Source of the DNA: Glycocaulis albus
GTDB taxonomy: Bacteria > Pseudomonadota > Alphaproteobacteria > Caulobacterales > Maricaulaceae
Length of the DNA stretch: 64,000 nt
Direction: 5' to 3'
Assembly (NCBI RefSeq): GCF_014639075.1
Contig: NZ_BMFS01000007.1
Location: 62,001 to 126,000, forward strand
The notes beneath the pieces were generated by a model. It was given only the letters and a program-made list of their open reading frames with translations, ran no database searches and was not told the DNA's origin. The translations under genes and the position numbers were made by a program. Below, one piece after another: positions 20,768 through 29,424 of this stretch; the first letter of the stretch is position 1; every line of letters starts with the position of its first letter.

Positions 20768-21157
20768 CTAGCCTTTCAGCGATCTTGGTACTTCGGCCCT
20801 TTGCCAGAAGGCCAGCGCATTGCCATCCGGGTCCAGAAAGTCGGCAGACCAGCCGCCTGGCGCCTCGCTGACCGGCGTCACGATGGTGACGCCCTGCTCG
20901 GCCAGCGCGGTGATGAGATCATCAATGCCCCCGGCCTTCAGGTCGAACACCACGATCGGCGTATTGCCGGGGCGCACATCATCGCTCTGGAAGAAGATGA
21001 GCTGCGATCCGGCTGTCAGGTCGGCAATCAGCCAGAAAGGCTCAGCCCCTTCCTGCCGCGTCACATCGAGGCCCAGCGTGTCGCGATAGAAGCCCTCCGT
21101 GCGCTCGATATCGGCCACGTTGAACACGACGGCAATTTCCTGCGGCTTGGGTATCAT
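20768..21157 (-). CDS. VOC-fold (glyoxalase/bleomycin-resistance-like) protein
   Basis: A 129-residue single vicinal-oxygen-chelate domain: paired beta-alpha-beta-beta-beta halves with TEGFYRDTLGLDV near residue 19 and ADFLDPDGNALAFWQ near 105. The usual metal ligands are not obvious. The first strand reads VVFNVAD without His, and the last position is Gln where glyoxalases have Glu, so it may bind a ligand rather than catalyse. It starts 3 bases after the sigma factor stop, with its AAGGA site inside the upstream gene, so the pair is translationally coupled. Confidence 0.85.
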   Translation of the reverse strand: MIPKPQEIAVVFNVADIERTEGFYRDTLGLDVTRQEGAEPFWLIADLTAGSQLIFFQSDDVRPGNTPIVVFDLKAGGIDDLITALAEQGVTIVTPVSEAPGGWSADFLDPDGNALAFWQRAEVPRSLKG

Positions 21158-21160
21158 GGG

Positions 21161-21817
21161 TCATTCCTTCAATTTTGCGCCTGCGGACATCGCGGGCGGA
21201 CACATCCCTGTTGCCGCAGCGGCACCATTCGTGAGCGCGGGTGTGCGGAAAATCAGCAGATTGCCGTCCGGGTCATAGGTGCCAAACGCGGCACCGCGGC
21301 GCGCGAGCATGGCGGGCATGCCCCTGCGCAGGAGGCCGTGAGCCAGATCGGTCCGCAGTCCGGCAAACGCCGGCGTCCCGAGGCCGCTGGCCGCCGCCGC
21401 TCGTTTCAGGGCTCTCAGGCGCTGACGCATGGCGGTGTCGGACAGCCCTAGCGCGGCACGGATCTCGCTGCGCGTATGGCCAGTCAGGGCGAGCGCCGCA
21501 ACCGGGCGCAGGGAGGGTGCAAGGCTGCGCACCCATGTAAACATGTCCCCATCCCCGCCGGGGCCGGACGGGGCGTCGCCGTCCGCCGCGAGCTGTGTTG
21601 CATCACGCGCCTTGCGGCGCATGGCGCTGCGCGCCTCCATGCGGGCCTGATTGCGGATCACGCCGCGCAGCCAGCGCCGGTTCTGCGTATCCTCCAGATC
21701 AGACCGGCCGGCCTCCAGCGCGGCCAGCAGGGCAGTCTGCACAAGGTCTTCCGCCTCGTGGACGAGGCGTGTGCGCTGGCGGGCGAAAGCCAGCAGATCG
21801 GCGTAGGCCGGCTGCAT
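21161..21817 (-). CDS. ECF-type RNA polymerase sigma factor with unusual C-terminal tail
   Basis: A 218-residue group IV sigma factor. Region 2 is recognisable at the N-terminus (HEAEDLVQTALLAALE; WLRGVIRNQAR). Region 4 has a helix-turn-helix (RSEIRAALGLSDTAMRQRLR, near residues 119-138). Beyond it lie about 70 further residues including GTYDPDGNLLIFRTP, similar to the last strand of VOC proteins such as its neighbour. No anti-sigma gene is adjacent; the coupled VOC protein and tail may take that role, which is inference. ATG at 21817 is chosen over a TTG at 21835 because it avoids overlap with usp. Confidence 0.8.
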   Translation of the reverse strand: MQPAYADLLAFARQRTRLVHEAEDLVQTALLAALEAGRSDLEDTQNRRWLRGVIRNQARMEARSAMRRKARDATQLAADGDAPSGPGGDGDMFTWVRSLAPSLRPVAALALTGHTRSEIRAALGLSDTAMRQRLRALKRAAAASGLGTPAFAGLRTDLAHGLLRRGMPAMLARRGAAFGTYDPDGNLLIFRTPALTNGAAAATGMCPPAMSAGAKLKE

Positions 21818-21824
21818 CCCGGCT

Positions 21825-22664
21825 CTAGTGCGCAACCAGCAGGGACGGCCCGTCCTTCGCCCCCAGCAGGGTGCGCGTCACGCCGCCGAAAATGAACTGG
21901 GCAAGGCGCGACTGGCCATAGGCACCGGCGACCAGCAGGTCAGCGCCGGATGCAGCTTCAAGCAGCGCATCGCCCAGACTGCCCTTGGCCTCGACGGCCT
22001 GTGACTTCGCCTTGATACCGCGCGGGGCCAGCCAGTTGGCCAGCCGGTTGGGCGCCGCCGCCGCGCGGTCGGCATAATCGAGGTTTTTCGGGCTGTGCAG
22101 AATCGTCACCTCCACCCCTGCGGTGAAGAAGGGCTCAGCGGCGAAGGCAGCGCGGGACGCTTCGCGCGATCCATCCCAAGCGACGCATATCTTCCTGGGC
22201 GGTATTGCCCCGCCGCGGGGCACGAAGAGCGGGCAGGCCTCATCCACAAGGCAGGACGCCGTGAAGCCGGACAATGGTCCCTTGCCTGCCGCCGCGTCGG
22301 GGCAGGCGACCAACATGCGCACCAGCCTCGCCTGCTGGGCCGCCTCGGACGGGCTGTCCGTCACCCGGCGGAAGGAGGCATTGACACCCCTGTCGTCCAT
22401 CGTTTCGAGATGACGCTTCATGCGCGCCTCGGCCTCGATCGCGGCCTTGGCCGCTTCCTCGCGCACGGTCTCGATGGCACTGGTGACCACCGAGGCACCG
22501 GCCGCGCCCGGCCCGGTCCACAGCATGTAGCTGGCCGGGTCCGGCTCCACGAACACCGCGCGTATGTCTGCGCCGATCAATGGCGAAAGTGCCACGGCGG
22601 CGGCCAGCGGGGTATCGTCGGCCTCATCGCCCTGCAGGGCTACGAGAATGCGTTCCGGGTTCAT
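21825..22664 (-). CDS. Universal stress protein (tandem USP domains)
   Basis: A 279-residue cytoplasmic protein with two UspA-like domains. The first (about 1-145) has lost the nucleotide-binding loop. The second (about 150-279) keeps the ATP-binding pattern GAYGQSRLAQFIFGGVTR near its end. ATG at 22664 follows a strong GGGAGG site. It is the first gene of a minus-strand operon with the sigma factor and the VOC protein, which suggests a stress-linked unit. Confidence 0.88.
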   Translation of the reverse strand: MNPERILVALQGDEADDTPLAAAVALSPLIGADIRAVFVEPDPASYMLWTGPGAAGASVVTSAIETVREEAAKAAIEAEARMKRHLETMDDRGVNASFRRVTDSPSEAAQQARLVRMLVACPDAAAGKGPLSGFTASCLVDEACPLFVPRGGAIPPRKICVAWDGSREASRAAFAAEPFFTAGVEVTILHSPKNLDYADRAAAAPNRLANWLAPRGIKAKSQAVEAKGSLGDALLEAASGADLLVAGAYGQSRLAQFIFGGVTRTLLGAKDGPSLLVAH

Positions 22665-22758
22665 GGCGGCCTCCCTTTCAGGTGTGCTTGCGCTTGAACT
22701 TACGCCAATTCCTTCTAGACCGGGAGGGGAGAAGCTGGCCCGCGACACGATTGCACAC

Positions 22759-23406
22759 ATGGCTCAACGCAAGACATCCACCCCCGCGCCGAGAGCCTGG
22801 CAGCGCATGCTGTCCGGGCGGCGCCTCGACCTGCTCGACCCGTCCCCGTTCGACATCGAGATCGAGGACATTGCACAAGGGCTGGCGCGCGTGGCGCGCT
22901 GGAACGGCCAGACGGTGGGGCAACATGCCTTTTCGGTCGCCGAGCACAGCCTGATCGTGGAGCGCCTGTGCGGCCAGATGGAGCCGGCCTGGCCGGCGAA
23001 ATGGCGTATGGCCGCGCTGCTTCACGATGCGCCCGAATATGTGATTGGCGACATGATCTCGCCGTTCAAGAGCGCGCTGGGATTTGACTACCAGGCCTTC
23101 GAGGCAAAGCTCGAGCGCGCCGTGCACACACGCTTTGGCCTGCCGGCCCATCTGCCGAAATATGTGAAGACCACAATCAAGAAGGCCGACCGGCTGTGCG
23201 CCTTTTTCGAGGCGGTCCAGCTGGCCGGCTTTTCGGTCGAGGAGGCACGCGAATTCTTCGGCAAGCCGCCGCTTGGATTGCGGGTCGATATCCCCGTGCG
23301 CCCGACAGAGGCGGTACAGGGCGATTATGTCACCCGCTTCGAAACCTTGCTGATCGCCATGGATGAGGAAGACCGCCCGGCCGGGCGCAAGGCGGGACGC
23401 TCATGA
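22759..23406 (+). CDS. HD-domain phosphohydrolase (YfbR-like)
   Basis: A 215-residue metal-dependent phosphohydrolase. The HD signature is complete: QHAFSVAEHS (near residues 55-64), LLHDAPEYVIGD (near 93) and a later KADRLCAFFEA. It resembles 5'-deoxynucleotidase YfbR-type proteins, so a nucleotide monophosphate substrate is plausible. ATG at 22759 is chosen; an upstream in-frame extension runs into the divergent usp gene. Its stop overlaps the start of the NrtR-like gene (ATGA), linking it to NAD/nucleotide metabolism. Confidence 0.88.
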   Translation: MAQRKTSTPAPRAWQRMLSGRRLDLLDPSPFDIEIEDIAQGLARVARWNGQTVGQHAFSVAEHSLIVERLCGQMEPAWPAKWRMAALLHDAPEYVIGDMISPFKSALGFDYQAFEAKLERAVHTRFGLPAHLPKYVKTTIKKADRLCAFFEAVQLAGFSVEEAREFFGKPPLGLRVDIPVRPTEAVQGDYVTRFETLLIAMDEEDRPAGRKAGRS

Positions 23407-24386
23407 GCCCGTCGCGCCCGCCGCTGCCGGCATCGACCGGTCTGGTCGTCGGCCTCAACGCCGTGATTTTCGCCAGTGAGGAAGGCGAGCCGCGCGTGCT
23501 GGTCACGCAAGGCCTTGCCACGCCAGAGGCGGCCCTGCCCTTCGGCCCGTTCGATCCGCAAGCTCACCGCACATTCGAGATCGGCCTGCGCGAATGGGTG
23601 CGCGGCCAGACCGGGTTCGAGCTGGGCTATGTCGAGCAGCTCTACACGTTCGGCGATCGGGGCCGTGAAGCCCCGCTGGCTGCCCTGACCGGCGCGGCGG
23701 GGGCGCGCGTGATCTCGCTTGGCTATCTGGGCCTTGCCCGCGAGGCGCGCGAGCTCTCCGGGCTGGGCGCGCGCTGGGCAAGCTGGAACGAGTTTTTCCC
23801 GTGGGAGGACCACCGCCATGGCCGCCCGCCCGTAATCGACGAGCTGCTGGCGCCGGCCTTGCGCAGCTGGGCCGACGAGGCAGGCGCGCCGGGCAGCCGC
23901 GCGGCGCGCCTGGAGCGCGTGCGCACGAACTTCGCGCTGGACGGCCTTGTGTGGAACGAGGAACGCGCGCTCGACCGGTATGAACTGCTCTATGAGGCAG
24001 GTCTCGTCGCCGAGGCCGCCCGCGATCAGGGCGAACCGGCACGCGCCCCGGCCGGCACCGGCCAGATCATGGCGTCTGACCACAGGCGCATTCTCGCCAC
24101 CGCCATTTCGCGCCTGCGCGGCAAGGTGAAATATCGCCCGGTCGTGTTCGAACTGATGGGAGACACCTTCACCCTGTCCGAACTGCAGCGCATGGTGGAG
24201 GGCATCGCCGGCTTTGCCCTGCACAAGCAGAATTTCCGCCGTGCGCTGGACCGGGCCGGGTTCGTGGAAGGCACGGGCCGCTTCGAGGCGCGTACGGGCG
24301 GACGCCCGGCCGAGCTCTATCGTTTCCGCAATGAGGCCGTAAGCACCGGCCCGGCGTTGGGGCTGGCCATTCCAAGGTTGAAGTGA
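23403..24386 (+). CDS. NrtR-like NAD metabolism regulator (NUDIX + winged helix)
   Basis: A 327-residue protein with an N-terminal NUDIX-fold domain whose catalytic box is missing: no REtxEE can be found where it belongs. A C-terminal winged helix (about residues 215-310) has FELMGDTFTLSELQRMVEGI and ALHKQNFRRALDRAGFVEGT, ending AELYRFRN. This layout is that of NrtR, which senses ADP-ribose or NAD derivatives and represses NAD genes. The NUDIX part is therefore a sensor. Co-translation with an HD phosphohydrolase suggests nucleotide or NAD salvage as target. DNA target unknown. Confidence 0.82.
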   Translation: MSPSRPPLPASTGLVVGLNAVIFASEEGEPRVLVTQGLATPEAALPFGPFDPQAHRTFEIGLREWVRGQTGFELGYVEQLYTFGDRGREAPLAALTGAAGARVISLGYLGLAREARELSGLGARWASWNEFFPWEDHRHGRPPVIDELLAPALRSWADEAGAPGSRAARLERVRTNFALDGLVWNEERALDRYELLYEAGLVAEAARDQGEPARAPAGTGQIMASDHRRILATAISRLRGKVKYRPVVFELMGDTFTLSELQRMVEGIAGFALHKQNFRRALDRAGFVEGTGRFEARTGGRPAELYRFRNEAVSTGPALGLAIPRLK

Positions 24387-24393
24387 CACCCGC

Positions 24394-24422
24394 TTGACAA
24401 TACGAACGAACGTTCGCACATA
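24394..24422 (+). promoter_or_regulatory. Promoter and operator of the tetR-type gene (leaderless)
   Basis: A perfect TTGACA (24394-24399) is followed after 17 bases by CACATA (24417-24422). Transcription would begin about 7 bases on, at or next to the ATG at 24429, so the mRNA is probably leaderless and no Shine-Dalgarno is present. The spacer contains the perfect palindrome CGAACGTTCG (24407-24416), a likely operator for the TetR protein itself. Confidence 0.6.
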
Positions 24423-24428
24423 AGCGGT

Positions 24429-25016
24429 ATGCCACAGGAAAAATCCACCCGCTCACGCATCGTCGAAACCGCATTGGAAGAAATGTCCAAAGGCGGGCTG
24501 GCCACCTTGTCGATTGGTCACCTCGCCAAGGCCTGCGCCATGTCAAAAAGCGGGCTGTTTGCCCATTTCGGCGGGCAAGAAGCCCTGCAGGTCTCGGTGA
24601 TCGAGGCCGCTATCGAGCAATTCCGCCAGCAGGTAGTGGAACCCGCCCGCCAGCAGAGCGGCACGCTGGCCCGGATCGACGCACTGGGCACGAACTGGAC
24701 AGGCTGGCTCTTGCGCGACCCGTCGCGCCCCTGCCCGATATTGCAAGCCGCTTTCGAGGCCCCTGCCCTGACGCCGAAGGCCGCAGAACTAGCCCGTCAG
24801 GCGCGGCGCGGCTGGACCGACTGGGTGGAGCGGCTCGCCAAGCTCGCCATCCACGAAGGCGGATTTGCCGCCAGCACAGACGCCAAGCGTTTTGCCTTCC
24901 AGTTCGAGGCGATTGGCGTGGGCTGCCAGTCCTGGTCCGTGGTTCAGGGGCGCGACGAGGCCGGGCGGCTGACACGCGCCAGCTTCACCGCCCTGATCGA
25001 TAGCGCCCGCGCCTGA
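24429..25016 (+). CDS. TetR-family transcriptional regulator
   Basis: A 195-residue repressor. The N-terminal TetR helix-turn-helix is clear (LSIGHLAKACAMSKSGLFAH, residues about 26-45). The ligand/dimer domain follows from about 60 onward with a C-terminal TetR-like bundle. The palindrome in its promoter points to autoregulation, and the alpha/beta hydrolase gene 8 bases downstream is probably controlled with it. Ligand unknown. Confidence 0.9.
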   Translation: MPQEKSTRSRIVETALEEMSKGGLATLSIGHLAKACAMSKSGLFAHFGGQEALQVSVIEAAIEQFRQQVVEPARQQSGTLARIDALGTNWTGWLLRDPSRPCPILQAAFEAPALTPKAAELARQARRGWTDWVERLAKLAIHEGGFAASTDAKRFAFQFEAIGVGCQSWSVVQGRDEAGRLTRASFTALIDSARA

Positions 25017-25024
25017 GATATCCC

Positions 25025-25849
25025 ATGAAAACCGCAATCCTGATGGCCAATCTCATGGCCGCCATCGCGCCCGCACGCTTCCGCGCCATTGCCGCAAAGC
25101 GCTTTGTCCGCCCGCGCGTGCGCCAGCAGACCGATACGGGGCGGGATTTTCTCGCCACGCTGGACGCGGGATGGATCGAAGGACCGCTGGGCCGCCAGCG
25201 CATCTATAGCGGCGGGCAAGGCCCTGCCATCTTCTTCCTGCATGGCTGGGAGGCAGATGCGGCGGACCTCTCCAGCCACGCGCAGCACCTGATGGAAAAC
25301 GGCTACTGCGTCGTCCTCATCGATGGCCCCGCCCACGGCGCATCGGACGGGCACAAGGCGACCCTGCCGCTCTTTGCCGAGGGCCTGGGTGCGGCAGCGG
25401 CCACATTCGGCCAGCCTTTCGCCATCGTCGCCCACTCCATGGGCGCGGCGTCCAGCGTGGTTGCGATGAGTGAGGGGCTGGTGAAGCCGGCGGCCTTCGT
25501 GGCGCTGGCCTCGCCCTGCTCTCTGGCGGGTAATATCGCCTTTCAGGCTGGCGCGATGGGCCTGTCGAAACGCGCCATCGCCCTGATGCAGGGCGGGGTG
25601 GAGCACGTGCTGAAAACGCCGATAGCCCGCTTCGATATCGCGCGGGACGCGCCGTCCATGACAGCGAAGGCGCTGTTCATCTACGGCGACAACGACACGA
25701 TCGTGCCGGTGAGCGCGGGCGAGAGCGCCGCGAAGGACTGGCCCGGCGCACGGCTCGTCATCAAGCCGGGGCTCGGCCATCGCGGTGTCCTGCGCGATCC
25801 CGGTGTACTGGCCGAGGTGGCAGATTTTCTGGACAGCGTTCGGCCTTAA
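25025..25849 (+). CDS. Alpha/beta hydrolase
   Basis: A 274-residue serine hydrolase. The oxyanion segment FFLHGWEAD is near residue 72. The nucleophile elbow is AHSMGA near 139, with Ala instead of the usual first Gly. The acid is GDNDTIV near 220 and the base histidine GLGHRG near 246. It starts with ATG 8 bases behind the TetR gene, so it is likely its target. Its stop overlaps that of the convergent phoX in a shared TTAA. Substrate unknown. Confidence 0.88.
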   Translation: MKTAILMANLMAAIAPARFRAIAAKRFVRPRVRQQTDTGRDFLATLDAGWIEGPLGRQRIYSGGQGPAIFFLHGWEADAADLSSHAQHLMENGYCVVLIDGPAHGASDGHKATLPLFAEGLGAAAATFGQPFAIVAHSMGAASSVVAMSEGLVKPAAFVALASPCSLAGNIAFQAGAMGLSKRAIALMQGGVEHVLKTPIARFDIARDAPSMTAKALFIYGDNDTIVPVSAGESAAKDWPGARLVIKPGLGHRGVLRDPGVLAEVADFLDSVRP

Positions 25850-27870
25850 GCCCCGATCTTGCCGCCATCCAGACGCCGGATCGCGACCGTGGCCGAGCGC
25901 GGCAGAGTGCGCCCGCCATCGGGCCAGTGACTGTCGAAATTGGCGGCAGCGAAACCGGCCTCGGAGGTGTTCGCGCCGGGATGCTGGACGTTGATGAACA
26001 TGGTGCGCTGATCGGGAGTCGTGACGACGCCGGTGATCTCGCAGCCGACAGGGCCTGTGAGGAAGCGGCGGATCTCGCCCGTATCCGGGTTGGCGGCCAG
26101 CATCTTGTTGTTGCCAAAGGGCGTATAGACACCGGAATTAAGGGCGCTGTCGGAGATATCGCACTGGATCCACAGACGCCGGTCGGCGTCGAACCAGAGC
26201 CCGTCCGGGGCCGCAAAAATAGCATCCTGATCCAGCGGCGCGCCATTGACGTCGCGGCTGTCGCCTTCAGGCCCGGCTAGCACAAAAATGTCCCAGTTGA
26301 AGCGGGTGGACGCCTGGTCGCCATCGGCCTCGTTCCAGCGGATGATCGAGCCGAACGCGTTGTCCGCACGCGGATTGGCCGCGTCCACCTGGTCTGCCGT
26401 GCGGCGGGTATTGTTGGTCAGCGTGAAATAGACCGCGCGGGTTTCAGGGTCGACCGCACCCCATTCGGGCCGGTCCATCGGGGTCGCACCGACAATGTCT
26501 GCTGCCGTGCGTGTGTTGATCAGCACATCGCCCTGATCGGTGAAGCCATTGCTCTCATCGAGCCCGTTCTGACCGTAAACGAGCGGCAGCCACTCGCCGC
26601 TACCGTCATCATTGAAACGCGCCACATAGAGCGTGCCGGTATCGAGAATATCGCCTCGCGTGACGCCGGGCTGATACGCGCCGTCAGAGACGAATTTGTA
26701 AATATATTCGAACCGGGAATCGTCACCGGAATAGCAGACCACAGGTTGGCCGGCCTCTGCCGGCGCGAAGACCACACCCTCATGGGCGAAGCGGCCCAGC
26801 GTGGTGCGCTTGACCGGGGTTGAATCCGGATCGAACGGGTCGATCTCGGTCATCCAGCCGAACATGTTGGGTTCATTGCGGTAATCGCCAGCCGGTGCAT
26901 CGGCCTTGGTGGATGCATCAAAGCGAACATAGCCGTCTCCGCCATCATCAGCCAGGTGCCAGTTATGGCGGCTGACATCCGGGCGCACGCCATAGCGGGC
27001 GTGCTCGCGCGGCATCTCGCCATCGGTATTGACGAAATAGCCCGACCAGTTCTCTTCCGCGGCCATATAGGTGTTCCACGGCGTCACGCCGTGGGCACAA
27101 TTGGACAGCGTGCCGCGCGTATGCGTGCCGTCCGGGCTGTAAAAGGTTGCCATCTTGGCATGGCCGCGTGCCGGGCCCGCAATTTCCATACGTGTCAGGC
27201 CGGTAATGCGCCGGTTGCGCGGGTCGGCCACGACCCGCCAGTTGCCATTCGCGTCAGCGCGCATGCGCACGACCGAGACACCATGCGCGTTAAGTTCTTT
27301 CAGCACATGATCGGCCGGTCGCGGCCCGGCATGATCGGGCGTGCCCCAGGAGCTGATCTCGCTACCTTGCGTCACGGCGTAATGCAGAAAGCGCGTCTCG
27401 ATATATTCATGGTTCATCACCAGAAAGCCGTCGGTGGAACTGCCCTGCCACGGGCTATCGCCTTCAATGGGGAAGAAGTGCATGCCGTCATGATGCATGC
27501 CGGCCTGATGGGCCTGATCCTCGCCGGAATTGTCCGGTGCGAACGCCGGAAAATCACCGCTGATCGCATCGCCCCAGCGATAGATGACCCGCGCCTCATA
27601 ACCGTCCGGCACGACGATAGTGTCGGTAGAGGATACCGGCACGGCGTTGAACCCCAGCGACGGACCGGACGATGCGTCCTGCGCCTCGGGCCGGCGTGCG
27701 CAGGCCGCCACCGGCCCGGCCACAAACCCGCTGACCGCCAGGCCCAGCCCGCCGCGCAGGAAGCTGCGCCGGTCAAGGCGCGCCTTGACCACATCGGCAA
27801 AAGGCCGGTTGCCCGAATTGTTGGTTTCCGGCTCGAAATCGGGATCGAGTCGTGCGGCGAGATCGGTCAT
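25846..27870 (-). CDS. phoX: PhoX-type alkaline phosphatase (DUF839)
   Basis: Large periplasmic or surface calcium-dependent phosphatase, 674 residues. A twin-arginine signal with RRSFLRGGLGLAVSGF near residues 34-49, followed by AACARR, indicates Tat export. The body is the PhoX/DUF839 beta-propeller: FLVMNHEYIETRF, ENWSGYFVN, QTVRR-like GTLSNCAHGVTPWNTY, and MFINVQHPG near the C-terminus. ATG at 27870 follows GGAGCC. A weak PhoB-box-like pair lies upstream. The in-frame extension past 27870 overlaps the divergent Sua5-type gene and is ignored. Confidence 0.93.
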   Translation of the reverse strand: MTDLAARLDPDFEPETNNSGNRPFADVVKARLDRRSFLRGGLGLAVSGFVAGPVAACARRPEAQDASSGPSLGFNAVPVSSTDTIVVPDGYEARVIYRWGDAISGDFPAFAPDNSGEDQAHQAGMHHDGMHFFPIEGDSPWQGSSTDGFLVMNHEYIETRFLHYAVTQGSEISSWGTPDHAGPRPADHVLKELNAHGVSVVRMRADANGNWRVVADPRNRRITGLTRMEIAGPARGHAKMATFYSPDGTHTRGTLSNCAHGVTPWNTYMAAEENWSGYFVNTDGEMPREHARYGVRPDVSRHNWHLADDGGDGYVRFDASTKADAPAGDYRNEPNMFGWMTEIDPFDPDSTPVKRTTLGRFAHEGVVFAPAEAGQPVVCYSGDDSRFEYIYKFVSDGAYQPGVTRGDILDTGTLYVARFNDDGSGEWLPLVYGQNGLDESNGFTDQGDVLINTRTAADIVGATPMDRPEWGAVDPETRAVYFTLTNNTRRTADQVDAANPRADNAFGSIIRWNEADGDQASTRFNWDIFVLAGPEGDSRDVNGAPLDQDAIFAAPDGLWFDADRRLWIQCDISDSALNSGVYTPFGNNKMLAANPDTGEIRRFLTGPVGCEITGVVTTPDQRTMFINVQHPGANTSEAGFAAANFDSHWPDGGRTLPRSATVAIRRLDGGKIGA

Positions 27871-27921
27871 CAAAGGCTCCGGGGAGATTCTTCTTGGCGT
27901 GGATATGGGCCTAGCAGCGCC

Positions 27922-27940
27922 ATGTGACGAGGGTGTGATG
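27922..27940 (-). promoter_or_regulatory. Possible PhoB box upstream of phoX
   Basis: On the minus strand, ATCAC and GTCAC occur exactly 11 bases apart, the period of PhoB direct repeats, some 55-70 bases before the phoX start. The match to the consensus half-site is partial. It is suggestive only because phoX genes are normally phosphate-controlled. Confidence 0.3.
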
Positions 27941-28028
27941 GCCGCTGGCGCCTCTTCAGGGACGCTTTGACGCAGCTTGCGATGCACACCTCTTGCCTTT
28001 GCCCCACACACGCGCCAAGCCTTCCGCG

Positions 28029-29003
28029 ATGAGCGATACAGCGACCGCCCCCACCCTGCCGGCACACGATGCTGTGAACCTTGACCGGGCAGCATCCCTG
28101 CTGGCGGACGGCGCTCTGGCAGCCGTTCCGACCGAGACCGTGTACGGGCTGGCTGCCGACGCCACCAGCCCGGCGGCCATAGCGGCGCTCTATGCAGCCA
28201 AGGGGCGCCCGCGCTTCAACCCCCTCATCGCCCATGTGGACGGTCTGGAGCGTGCGCTGGAGCTGGTGGAGCTGAGCCCTGCGGCAATTAAGCTTGCCCG
28301 GCAGGTCTGGCCGGGGCCGCTGACGCTGGTGGGACGTCACCGCGCCACGAGCCCGGTATGCGATCTGGCACGGGCGGGGCTGGACACGTTGGCGGTGCGC
28401 TGGCCGGATTCGCCTGCCATGACGGGGCTGGTCGCACGCCTTGACCGCCCGCTGGCGGCCCCCAGTGCCAACCGTTCGGGCAGTATCAGCCCGACCACCG
28501 CGCAGCATGTCGCCGATAGCCTGGGTGATCGTATTGGCCTCATTCTGGATGGCGGTCCGTGCCGGGTGGGGCTGGAAAGCACCATTCTGGCCGATCTGCC
28601 CGGCGGTCTGGTCCTGCTGCGCGCCGGAGCGCTGGAGGCCGGCCGTATCGAGGCGCTGACCGGCACGGCCCTGCAGCGCGCCAGCGCCGATACCGCCATC
28701 GCCGCGCCCGGCATGCTAAAGAGCCATTACGCGCCGGAAGCGCCCTTGCGGCTGGACGTTACACAGCCTGCTCCTGCCGAGACCTATCTGGCCTTCGGCC
28801 GCTGGCGCGGAAAGGCAGCCGCACATGTGCTGGACCTCTCGGCGTCCGGTGATCTCGCCGAAGCTGCCGCCCGGCTCTTCGCCCATCTGCGCACCGCCGA
28901 CGCACTGGGGCGGCCGATCGCGGTGGCGCCGATCCCGCATGACGGTCTGGGCGAAGCCATCAATGACCGGCTTGCCCGTGCGGCAGCCCCGAAGGACAAT
29001 TGA
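28029..29003 (+). CDS. Threonylcarbamoyl-AMP synthase (Sua5/YrdC/YwlC family)
   Basis: Makes threonylcarbamoyl-AMP from threonine, bicarbonate and ATP, for the t6A37 modification of ANN-decoding tRNAs. It has 324 residues. The YrdC domain is at about 15-205, with PTETVYGLAADA, KGRPRFNPL and APSANRSGSISPT. A smaller Sua5 C-terminal domain follows after a linker starting GMLKSHYAPEAPL, so this is the long Sua5-type form rather than short TsaC. ATG at 28029 is selected because it gives the family N-terminus. Confidence 0.94.
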   Translation: MSDTATAPTLPAHDAVNLDRAASLLADGALAAVPTETVYGLAADATSPAAIAALYAAKGRPRFNPLIAHVDGLERALELVELSPAAIKLARQVWPGPLTLVGRHRATSPVCDLARAGLDTLAVRWPDSPAMTGLVARLDRPLAAPSANRSGSISPTTAQHVADSLGDRIGLILDGGPCRVGLESTILADLPGGLVLLRAGALEAGRIEALTGTALQRASADTAIAAPGMLKSHYAPEAPLRLDVTQPAPAETYLAFGRWRGKAAAHVLDLSASGDLAEAAARLFAHLRTADALGRPIAVAPIPHDGLGEAINDRLARAAAPKDN

Positions 29004-29033
29004 AGTCTGAACCCGTCAGCAGGCGAATCCCAA

Positions 29034-29408
29034 ATGGACACCCAGACAGCAAAACCACGCTTCCCGCGCTCGCAATGGATACCCGATGGCGTCTATGTGG
29101 TGCGCTTCCGGAGCCCGCTGGACCAGTCCGGCGGCGTGGTCACCGTGCGCAATGGCCGCGCGACCGGCGGGGATAGCAGCTATTACTATGAAGGATGGCT
29201 GGAAGATGGGCCCGATGGCCCGCTTGCGCGCATGCTGTTTGTGCGTCACAGGCCCGAGACCGTATCAGTGGTAGGGGATGTTGCCCGCTTCAACGTGCTT
29301 TATGACGGCCGGGTGGACGGTGATCTCTACCATCTCGAAGGGCGCATGCATGAAGCGCCCAATCTGAAGCTGACTGCCGTCATGACCCGCCTGCCTGTCG
29401 AGCTGTAA
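29034..29408 (+). CDS. GrlR-like domain protein
   Basis: A 124-residue single-domain protein resembling GrlR, the small lipocalin-like regulator first known from enteropathogenic E. coli. The match is the pattern GVVTVRNGRATGGDSSYYYE (near residues 36-55) with a second half VLYDGRVDGDLYHLEGRM. No grlA or type III secretion genes occur nearby, so in this organism it is probably a general ligand-binding or regulatory domain. It lies between the Sua5-type gene and an FAD oxidoreductase gene, 16 bases from the latter. Confidence 0.7.
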   Translation: MDTQTAKPRFPRSQWIPDGVYVVRFRSPLDQSGGVVTVRNGRATGGDSSYYYEGWLEDGPDGPLARMLFVRHRPETVSVVGDVARFNVLYDGRVDGDLYHLEGRMHEAPNLKLTAVMTRLPVEL

Positions 29409-29424
29409 GGAGCACCCGATCCCG

